Assembly (NCBI GenBank): GCA_011523485.1
Contig: WTGR01000156.1
Location: 1,490 to 7,178 of the forward strand
Length of the DNA stretch: 5,689 nt
Direction: 5' to 3'
Source: Acidobacteriota bacterium
Lineage (GTDB): Bacteria; Acidobacteriota; Vicinamibacteria; Vicinamibacterales; UBA8438
Shown here: piece after piece, positions 1 to 5,568 of the stretch
Layout of the letters: every line of letters begins with the position of its first letter
Position numbering within the stretch: position 1 is the first letter of the stretch
The notes under the pieces: model-generated
Told to the model about the DNA's origin: nothing
Database searches by the model: none
Seen by the model: the letters and a program-made list of their open reading frames with translations, nothing else
Position numbers and translations under genes: made by a program

Positions 1-1
1 C

Positions 2-268
2 ATGCCGAAGCAACCCAAGGTTGATCTGGCAACTGCTGTGCACGGTGCGGCCCAGAAGACGGAACCTGCACGTCTGTCCCCTCGAGCGGAGACGAAGCCA
101 GGCTTGCGGGGAGAGTCCCGTCAAGGCAAGAAGGGAATCCTCATCCACGTGGAGCCGGAGCTCCGACGTGAGCTTCGCCGCATTGCCGTCAACGAAGACA
201 CAACGTTGCAGGCGCTTGGCGTCGAAGCTCTCAGGCGTCTGATCGACGAAAGGCAGGGTAGAGGATGA
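2..268 (+). CDS. Ribbon-helix-helix DNA-binding protein, ParA-associated type
   Basis: This encodes an 88-residue protein ending at TGA 266-268. Residues 1-42 are basic, Pro/Ala-containing and probably disordered. Residues 43-83 fit a ribbon-helix-helix fold: a beta-strand (KKGILIHVEP, 43-52), helix A (ELRRELRRIAVNED, 53-66), a turn (TTLQALG) and helix B (VEALRRLIDER, 74-84). Such proteins dimerise and insert the paired strands into the DNA major groove. A disordered basic arm followed by an RHH domain with the TLQALGVEAL-type second helix is typical of the small proteins encoded beside parA on plasmids, where they bind a centromere and repress the operon. Part of that assignment is inference, because no parA is visible. 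The ATG at 2 is plausible (MPKQPK resembles family starts), but its ribosome site lies outside the window and an earlier start cannot be excluded. A free-standing antitoxin or repressor is the alternative. The AT-rich repeats just downstream could be its binding sites. Confidence 0.8.
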   Translation: MPKQPKVDLATAVHGAAQKTEPARLSPRAETKPGLRGESRQGKKGILIHVEPELRRELRRIAVNEDTTLQALGVEALRRLIDERQGRG

Positions 269-316
269 TATAGTGCAATAGCACGCTATCACAAACACTT
301 CACTATCACAATAGTC
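269..316. promoter_or_regulatory. AT-rich repeat cluster, candidate operator/promoter or centromere-like site
   Basis: This short AT-rich patch begins right after the RHH stop codon, in otherwise GC-rich DNA. It holds a 9-base direct repeat CTATCACAA at 286-294 and 303-311 (17-base period). It also holds an inverted repeat ACTAT/ATAGT at 302-306 and 311-315 around CACA, and a near-palindrome ATAGTGC (270-276) / GCACGCTAT (281-289) with one extra base. ATAGTG at 270-275 is also the reverse complement of CACTAT at 301-306. TATAGT at 269-274 matches the -10 consensus at five of six positions, but no convincing -35 lies upstream. It lies upstream of the HNH-protease pair and could control it, or it could be bound by the RHH protein. 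Both roles are inferred from position and repeat structure. Confidence 0.45.
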
Positions 317-328
317 CGTAAAAGGGTG

Positions 329-358
329 TCGAGCCCGCCGGTGCAACGGCGGACCCGA
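329..358. repeat. GC-rich imperfect inverted repeat in the HNH leader
   Basis: Two 12-base arms, TCGAGCCCGCCG (329-340) and CGGCGGACCCGA (347-358), are complementary at 10 of 12 positions around a GTGCAA loop. The inner six pairs are all G:C. As RNA this would be a stable hairpin 18 bases before the HNH Shine-Dalgarno. It has no T-run after it, so it is not a classical intrinsic terminator. It could still end the RHH transcript, protect the 5' end of the HNH message, or be a protein-binding site. Confidence 0.4.
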
Positions 359-389
359 CGGCATCCAGATTTCGTGAGGAGTCCACGAA

Positions 390-1025
390 ATGCCGAACGC
401 ACCGTCAGATTACCCTCGCTGGACCGACTGCTTCCACTCGATCTGGTTCGACTACTTCCACCCGGTCTTCCGTCTCGCCCGGGCTTGGGCTTTCGCCCGT
501 TCCCGGGGCCGTTGCCAGGGCTGTGGCTACCGGCCTGCCGAGCACGCCCACCATTGGTCGCTGGTCTATCCGCCACCGTGGGCGACGACACCCGACCAGC
601 TGACCGCGCTCTGCTGCGTCTGCCACCGGCTGATGACGCTGCTGCGCCGGTTCCTGGCCGTGGGGGGCGACGCGCGTCGTTTCCTCTCCATCGTTGAGGC
701 GGCGGTGGCCGAGGCTGGGGAGACGGTTCCCCGCACGGGCCGAGCGCTGCGCCTGCGCGGCAGGTATGGCGCGCGAGTCGCCGGCCGGCCGCGTCCGCTC
801 GTGGGCGAGCTTCTGCGGGTGACGTTGCGCTCGGGCGGGTGGAGCCACATGGTGGTGACCGCGGTCGTGGGCGGCGTCCCGGGTCGCTGGTATGTGCTGA
901 CGTCGTGGGCGAAGGCGTCGGAGCACTGCGTGAATCGCGGCGCCGGTACGCCTCCTGCTGCCGCCGCCAGCGGTGGCAACGCATCCGGCGGGCGTCCATC
1001 GGGAGGACGGCCGGGATGCGCGTGA
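390..1025 (+). CDS. HNH endonuclease-like protein (Cys4 zinc-site type)
   Basis: This encodes a 211-residue protein. Residues 40-82 carry an HNH signature. The CxxC knuckle is C42-C45, then comes AHHW with H54-H55, then LTALCCVCH with C75, C78 and H79. This is the usual layout of HNH nucleases whose beta-beta-alpha metal core is braced by a four-cysteine structural zinc. H54 or H55 would be the general base and H79 a metal ligand. The frequent Asn before the LC..CH element is Thr72 here. Residues about 120-175 read as a small beta-rich domain (LLRVTL, MVVTAVV, GRWYVLTSW) that I do not recognise. The tail (about 184-211) is Gly/Ala/Pro low complexity. The start is supported by GAGGAG at 376-381, eight bases before ATG 390. 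The 3' end overlaps the Lon-like gene by 10 bases, so the two are probably co-translated. Nuclease activity is inferred from the motif; a non-catalytic zinc-binding protein is the alternative. Confidence 0.8.
   Translation: MPNAPSDYPRWTDCFHSIWFDYFHPVFRLARAWAFARSRGRCQGCGYRPAEHAHHWSLVYPPPWATTPDQLTALCCVCHRLMTLLRRFLAVGGDARRFLSIVEAAVAEAGETVPRTGRALRLRGRYGARVAGRPRPLVGELLRVTLRSGGWSHMVVTAVVGGVPGRWYVLTSWAKASEHCVNRGAGTPPAAAASGGNASGGRPSGGRPGCA
1001..1006 (+). promoter_or_regulatory. Shine-Dalgarno GGGAGG inside the HNH gene, sets the Lon-like start
   Basis: GGGAGG lies nine bases before ATG 1016. The same reading frame is open back to 839, but no comparable site precedes the earlier candidate start. The protein sequence it would add (59 residues, Arg-rich) is the out-of-frame shadow of the HNH gene. 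The site therefore decides in favour of 1016. Because it lies within the last codons of the HNH gene, ribosomes finishing HNH can reload here. Confidence 0.75.
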
Positions 1026-4000
1026 CGCTGCTGCTGGACGATGACGGCGCGGCGGTTCGTCTCGTCTACCCATCGACGCTCGACGAGTATGGCGAAGCGC
1101 TGGAGACGCTCGGCGCGCTGGCTCGCCCGTCCAGCGTTGATGGTCCGGACGTGGATGGCGGCGTTGACGTCGCCATCCACGTCTCGTATGTGGTGACGAC
1201 CGAGTCGCAGCGCGCGGGGTGGCAACTGCCGGACCTGTGTTCGAGCGGCGGTGCGCGTGTGGTGGACGAGTCCGAGGCGTTCGGCCTGCTACGTTCGCCC
1301 GCCGATTCCCCGCCGCCGCCGCGGTGGGACGGGGGACCGGACGGTCCGGTGTCGGCAGCGCACCGCGCGCTGGGCGCGCCCGACGCGCACCTCGAGCAGA
1401 TGCTCGAGGCCCTCAAAGGCGTCGACCTGCCCGGCGGCGTCTGCGAGACGCTGCGTCGCAAGCTGCGTCGGACGCTCGCGCCAGCGACGGTGAAGAAGGT
1501 GGCGGTCTGGGCGCAGCGTGTGCTTTGCCTGCCGTGGAGGGAACGGTCTCCGGCGCGGTTTGCGGCGTCGGGCATGTCGCTGGCGCTGGAGTGCGCGCAC
1601 GGCGGCCACGTTCGGGCCCGGTCGCGGCTGGTCGAGGCGCTGGGGGCCTGTCCGCAGAGCACGGGCCTGGTGACGTTGGAAGGCGCGCGCGACGGGCGTG
1701 GCGTGGCGGCGTCCGGTTCGCCGCTGGCGCTGCTGGTGCGTCCGGCTGCGGCCGCGGCGCCGGTTCCGTGTCTTGCCGGGCCGTCGGGTACCGGCAAGAC
1801 GTCGCTGGCGGTGGCGGCGGCCGCGGCGCTCGGCCGTCCGCACGTGCAGGTGATGCTGGGCGGGCAGGACGCCGAGCGCCTGCTGCACGGGACCGAAGAC
1901 GGCGGTCACGGGCGCATCATCGCGGGGCTGTGCGCGGCGGGCGTCAACAACCCGGTCTTCATCCTCGAGGACATCGACCTGGTGGACGATGATGCCGCCG
2001 GCGTGCTGCTCGATGTGCTCGAGCCGCAGCGCCGCCGCGCGTTCGAGGACGCGTACGTCGAGGTTCCGTTCGACCTGTCCGACGCGCTGTGGATCGTGAC
2101 GGCGACCGATGCGGGCCGGATCCCCGCGCCGGTGCGCAAGTGGCTGGCGGTGATCGAGCTGCCGGGGTACGGCACGGAGGAGAAGCTGGACATCGCGCAA
2201 CGGCATCTGCTGACGCGGCCGTTCGACGCGCCTGCGGCGTCGAGCTGGCTATCGCCCGCGGCGACGCCGACCGCGGTGGAACCGGCAGCCGGCTCGAAAG
2301 GTCCGACCGTGGTGCTGGACGTGTCGGTGTCGTCGCTGTGGGACCTGGAGGCCTCGCCGCCGCCGCCCGGCGCCCTGGGCGAGGACTGGCGGATGGCGGC
2401 GTGCACGGGCGACGTCGTCTTCGATGCGGATGCCATCCGGCATCTGATCGAGGACCACACGAACGAAGCGGGCGTGTCGGAGCTGCACACGAAGCTGGCG
2501 GCGGTCTGCCGGCGGGTGGTGGAGCGCCGTCGGCCGGGCCGCCGGGGAACGGAGACGGTCACGCCGGCGGTGGTTCGAGAGGTGCTCGGTGCCGGCGAGG
2601 CGTTGCCGGCGGCGGTTCGTGCGGCGATTGCGCGCGAACGCCGGCGTCTGGCGGACGGCTCGTCGGACGCCGATGCGGCGACGAAGACGAACGACTGGAT
2701 CGCGTGCCTGGAGAAGCTGCCGTGGACGCGCCGCAGCGAGGCGCCGGTCGACCTGTCCCGCGCGCGCGCGGCTCTGGATGCCGGGCACGCGGGTCTCGCC
2801 GAGGCCAAGTCGTGCATCCTCGAGCACCTGGCCGTGCGGCGCCGGAACCCGCGCAGCGGCGCGGTGCTGTGCCTGGCCGGCCCGCCGGGAGTGGGGAAGA
2901 CGTCACTGGCGAAGTGCACGGCCGAGGCGCTCGGGCGCGGGTTCGTGCGGCTGGCCTGCGGGGGGTTGCGGGACGAGTCGGACTTGCGAGGTCACAACCG
3001 GACCTGGAAGGACGCGCAGGCGGGCTGGATCCTGCGCGAGCTGCGGCGGGTGGGCAGCAAGGACCCGGTCATCGTGCTCGACGAGATCGACAAGCTCGGC
3101 ACGGCGCCGGCCGCGGTGCTGCTCGAGGTGCTCGACCCGGCGCAGAACAACCGTTTCCGCGACGCGTTCGTGGAGCTGCCGTTCGACCTGTCCGAGGTCC
3201 TGTTCCTGACGACGGCGAACGAGGTGTCGCGGATCCCGCCGGCGCTTCGGGACCGTCTCGAGGTGATCGAGCTGCCCGGCTACAGCGAGGCCGAGAAGGT
3301 CTCCATCGGTGAAACGCACCTGGTCGCCGCGCAGAACCGTGCCGCGGGCCTGACGGCGAAGCCGGTGCGGTTCACCCGGGGCGCGTTGCGTCGGATCATC
3401 CGCGAGTACACGAGTGAGCAGGGGGTACGCGAGTTCGCGCGCCGCCTGCAGGCGATCTGCCGCAAGGTGGCGCTGGGTCTGGAGACCGGCGACGCATCGC
3501 TGGTGTGCGCGCGGGTCACGGTCCGTCAGGTCCGCGCGTTCCTCGGCGGGCCGCGCGTCGAGCACACGGATGGTGATGACCGTCTGGGAACCGAGCTGGA
3601 CGCGCCGTCGCTGCCGGCGGCGGTGCGGGAGCGGGGCCGCCAGGTCCTCGCGCGGCTGTCGGCGTGGTCGCCGTCCGATCCCGAGCACGCCCGTACGCGG
3701 GAGTACCAGCGGTGCCTGGCGGGTATACCGTGGACGGTGCGCGCCAAACCGACGCTCGACCTGGCGCGCTCGCGGGCAATCCTCGACGCGGGGCACGCGG
3801 GGCACGCGGCGGCGAAGGAGCGCCTGCTCAACTACATCGCCGTGCTGCTGGCGAACCCGGACATCCCGTCCGGCGTGTTGTGCCTGCTGGGCGCGCCCGG
3901 GGTGGGCAAGTCGTCGCTGTCGCGTCTGGTCGCCGACGCTCTCGGCCGTCCCTGCGCGTGGGTGGACTGCGGTGCGCTGGGCTCGGCGGGGGCGGTGCAC

Positions 4001-5173
4001 GGGTTCCGCGGGGAACGGCCGGGACGGGTTGTCGAGGAGCTGCGGCGCGTCGGCGTCCGCAATCCGGTGTTCGTGCTCGACGAGGTCGATCTCCTGGACG
4101 AGTCGGGCGGCTCGGCGGCGGCGCTGCTCGAGGTGGTCGACCCGCGGCGGGGCGCGGCGTTCCGTGACCGCTACCTGGACCTGCCGGTCGACTTGTCCGA
4201 GGCGCTGTACGTGGCGACGGCGAGCAATCTCGGTTCCGTGCCGGCGATGCTGCGGGCACGGATGCGGGTGATCGGGCTGTCCGGGTACACCGAGGCGGAG
4301 AAGCGGGTCGTTGCGGTCCGGAGCCTGTTGCCGGAACTGCTGGGGCTGCACGGGCTGCCGGCCGGCGAGGTCGAGGTCACGGACGAGGCGGTCGGGGCCG
4401 TCATCCGCGGGTATACGCGAGAGGCGGGCGTGTGGCGTCTGGCCGGGGCGCTGGGTGAGGTGTGCGCCCGGGTGGTGCGCCGGCGTGCCGAGGGGGACGA
4501 GTCGCGGGTCGTGGTCACTCCGGAGCAACTCGCCGGGCTGCTGGGTGCGCCCAGGTATCCGGCGTCGGAGTTGACCGGTCGCACCGGGCGGCCGGGGGTC
4601 GCCGTGGGGCTGTGCCGCACGGTGGACGGCGGCGGCAAGGTGTCGGTCATCGAAGCGAGCCGGATGGCCGGCTCCGGGGCGCTGACCCTGACCGGACTCC
4701 AGGGGGAAGTGATGCAGGAATCGGCGCGGGCCGCGCTGTCGTGGCTGCGGGCCAACGGCGGGCGCTACGGCATCGACGCGGGCTTCCACCGCGACACGGA
4801 CATCCACCTGCATATGGACGGGGGACCGGGCGAAGGGGCGTCTGCCGGGGTCACGATGGTATCCGCGATGGTGTCGGCGTTGACCGGTCGCGTGGTCCGC
4901 GGCGACGTGGCGATGACCGGCGCGATCACGCTGTCCGGACAAGTGCTGCGGGTCGGCGGCATCGCGGAGAAGGTGCTGGCGGCGCACCGCGGCGGGCTGG
5001 CCGGGGTTATCCTGCCGCGGGGGAACGAGCGGGAGGTCGAAGAGGACATCGGCGAGGAGCTGCGGCATGCGGTCGAGGTGCACTACGTGACGCGGGTCGA
5101 CGAGCTGTTGGCGCTGGCGCTGGAGCCGTCGTCGTCGGCGTCGTCGGCCGCGCCGTCGGGCCGGGTGTCCTGA
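1016..5173 (+). CDS. Lon-like ATP-dependent protease with three tandem AAA+ modules and one S16 protease domain
   Basis: This encodes 1385 residues, against about 800 for ordinary Lon. Residues 1-94 are unfamiliar and are followed by a Pro-rich linker (95-108). Three Lon-type units follow, each with a helical neck, an LPW/IPW motif (172-174, 568-570, 904-906) and AAA+ subdomains. Unit 1 has Walker A 255-262 (GPSGTGKT), Walker B LEDID with E318-D319, and a 54-residue insertion in the small subdomain. Unit 2 has Walker A 622-629, Walker B D689-E690, sensor-1 N735, arginine finger R747 and sensor-2 R805, all canonical. Unit 3 has Walker A 959-966, Walker B D1022-E1023 and finger R1082, but Ser1070 and Trp1140 at the sensor positions. 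The protease domain spans about 1194-1371, with VMQES, DIHLHM, catalytic S1276 (EGASAG) and K1319 (GGIAEK). Their 43-residue spacing equals that of E. coli Lon S679-K722. The C-terminus is Ser-rich. No signal peptide or membrane helix is seen, so it is probably a cytoplasmic unfoldase-protease. The Lon family assignment is firm; substrate and physiological role are unknown. The HNH gene overlaps its start. Confidence 0.93.
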   Translation: MRVTLLLDDDGAAVRLVYPSTLDEYGEALETLGALARPSSVDGPDVDGGVDVAIHVSYVVTTESQRAGWQLPDLCSSGGARVVDESEAFGLLRSPADSPPPPRWDGGPDGPVSAAHRALGAPDAHLEQMLEALKGVDLPGGVCETLRRKLRRTLAPATVKKVAVWAQRVLCLPWRERSPARFAASGMSLALECAHGGHVRARSRLVEALGACPQSTGLVTLEGARDGRGVAASGSPLALLVRPAAAAAPVPCLAGPSGTGKTSLAVAAAAALGRPHVQVMLGGQDAERLLHGTEDGGHGRIIAGLCAAGVNNPVFILEDIDLVDDDAAGVLLDVLEPQRRRAFEDAYVEVPFDLSDALWIVTATDAGRIPAPVRKWLAVIELPGYGTEEKLDIAQRHLLTRPFDAPAASSWLSPAATPTAVEPAAGSKGPTVVLDVSVSSLWDLEASPPPPGALGEDWRMAACTGDVVFDADAIRHLIEDHTNEAGVSELHTKLAAVCRRVVERRRPGRRGTETVTPAVVREVLGAGEALPAAVRAAIARERRRLADGSSDADAATKTNDWIACLEKLPWTRRSEAPVDLSRARAALDAGHAGLAEAKSCILEHLAVRRRNPRSGAVLCLAGPPGVGKTSLAKCTAEALGRGFVRLACGGLRDESDLRGHNRTWKDAQAGWILRELRRVGSKDPVIVLDEIDKLGTAPAAVLLEVLDPAQNNRFRDAFVELPFDLSEVLFLTTANEVSRIPPALRDRLEVIELPGYSEAEKVSIGETHLVAAQNRAAGLTAKPVRFTRGALRRIIREYTSEQGVREFARRLQAICRKVALGLETGDASLVCARVTVRQVRAFLGGPRVEHTDGDDRLGTELDAPSLPAAVRERGRQVLARLSAWSPSDPEHARTREYQRCLAGIPWTVRAKPTLDLARSRAILDAGHAGHAAAKERLLNYIAVLLANPDIPSGVLCLLGAPGVGKSSLSRLVADALGRPCAWVDCGALGSAGAVHGFRGERPGRVVEELRRVGVRNPVFVLDEVDLLDESGGSAAALLEVVDPRRGAAFRDRYLDLPVDLSEALYVATASNLGSVPAMLRARMRVIGLSGYTEAEKRVVAVRSLLPELLGLHGLPAGEVEVTDEAVGAVIRGYTREAGVWRLAGALGEVCARVVRRRAEGDESRVVVTPEQLAGLLGAPRYPASELTGRTGRPGVAVGLCRTVDGGGKVSVIEASRMAGSGALTLTGLQGEVMQESARAALSWLRANGGRYGIDAGFHRDTDIHLHMDGGPGEGASAGVTMVSAMVSALTGRVVRGDVAMTGAITLSGQVLRVGGIAEKVLAAHRGGLAGVILPRGNEREVEEDIGEELRHAVEVHYVTRVDELLALALEPSSSASSAAPSGRVS

Positions 5174-5189
5174 GCTGCGGGTGGTCCGG

Positions 5190-5215
5190 GCACGCCGCGC
5201 CGTTGCGCCGAGTGC
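5190..5215 (+). terminator. Weak hairpin after the Lon-like stop, possible terminator
   Basis: GCAC (5190-5193) pairs with GTGC (5212-5215), and GCGC (5197-5200) pairs with GCGC (5205-5208) around a CGTT loop. A small internal loop with one further C:G pair lies between the stems. It starts 16 bases after the stop codon. There is no T-run, and hairpins this short arise easily in GC-rich DNA, so the call is tentative. Confidence 0.25.
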
Positions 5216-5313
5216 GTGTTCCGGGCCAGCGCCGCCGCCTGTTCGGCCGAACTTTCGTCCCGGCCGGGGGAGAACTGGCCCCGTGGCTGTTCGTTCCCCG
5301 GTTCTCAGTATTC

Positions 5314-5327
5314 TGGACGACCGTCCA
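5314..5327. promoter_or_regulatory. Palindrome TGGACG-AC-CGTCCA, TetR-operator-like
   Basis: Two perfect 6-base arms, TGGACG (5314-5319) and CGTCCA (5322-5327), flank two bases. Compact palindromes of this kind are typical binding sites of TetR-family repressors and other small dimeric regulators. TATTCT at 5309-5314, a loose -10 match, touches its left arm, which would suit a repressible promoter reading rightward. No good -35 is visible and no regulator gene lies in the window, so the role is inferred. Confidence 0.35.
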
Positions 5328-5341
5328 ACAACATGCAGAGG

Positions 5342-5374
5342 AAAGGGTTCGACTGGAAGTCGTCCCAACCCTTT
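5342..5374. terminator. Strong bulged hairpin, candidate terminator or structured leader
   Basis: AAAGGGTT (5342-5349) pairs with AACCCTTT (5367-5374). Directly inside it CGACT (5350-5354) pairs with AGTCG (5358-5362) around a GGA loop. That makes 13 base pairs interrupted only by a four-base bulge (TCCC, 5363-5366). It lies 168 bases after the Lon-like stop and 194 before the next gene. The A-rich left arm and TTT-ending right arm suit a transcription terminator, possibly acting in both directions, although no long T-run follows. If transcription starts near 5320 it would instead be a leader hairpin of the downstream gene. Confidence 0.45.
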
Positions 5375-5554
5375 GCTGCGGTGAGGGTTGACAGGTTGCA
5401 GGATCTCGGTCCGATGGCCGCCGAGCCCGTGCTGGCTCCTCGCCGCTCCCCGGATGCCATCGAGCGGCTCGCAGCCCTGGAATCCCGCGGACGCGTGGCA
5501 GTTCCGCCCGAGCGTTTCGCGGGCGCGGGATTCGAATTCCGGGACAACCTCCTG

Positions 5555-5558
5555 GGAG
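5555..5558 (+). promoter_or_regulatory. Shine-Dalgarno GGAG of the downstream gene
   Basis: GGAG within CTGGGAGCGGG lies ten bases before ATG 5569. It supports that ATG as the start of the partial gene running off the right edge, rather than the overlapping frame that reads through this point. Confidence 0.55.
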
Positions 5559-5568
5559 CGGGACTTTC

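Larger units (their letters stand above)
5174..5568. other. Intergenic region between the Lon-like gene and the next gene
   Basis: About 395 bases hold no gene I can support. Besides the two hairpins and the palindrome listed separately, TTGACA at 5388-5393 is a perfect -35 hexamer, but the best -10 candidates 17-18 bases on (CCGATG, CGATGG) are poor. A frame open from ATG 5333 reads through into the next gene and lacks a ribosome site. No tRNA, insertion-sequence end or CRISPR repeat was seen. Confidence 0.6.

Noticed and set aside
839..1015. A 59-residue N-terminal extension of the Lon-like protein from an earlier in-frame start at 839.
   Set aside because: It overlaps the HNH gene out of frame, is Arg-rich shadow sequence, and lacks a ribosome site, whereas GGGAGG sits nine bases before ATG 1016.
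289..1225. Several open frames on the - strand over the HNH gene.
   Set aside because: They are Arg/Pro/Ser-rich, without recognisable motifs, and opposite a gene with a zinc-nuclease signature and a good ribosome site.
3788..3805. Tandem 9-base repeat GCGGGGCAC x2.
   Set aside because: It simply encodes the AGHAGH run at the neck of module 3 with biased codons; no independent role is indicated.
2903..5368. A long open frame (821 codons) on the - strand across the protease gene.
   Set aside because: It is an Arg/Pro/His-rich antisense shadow caused by GC-rich third positions; the + strand frame carries clear Lon motifs over the same DNA.
5388..5416. TTGACA as a -35 box for the downstream gene.
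   Set aside because: The hexamer is perfect, but at 17-18 bases spacing there is only CCGATG/CGATGG, a poor -10, so a promoter is not called.
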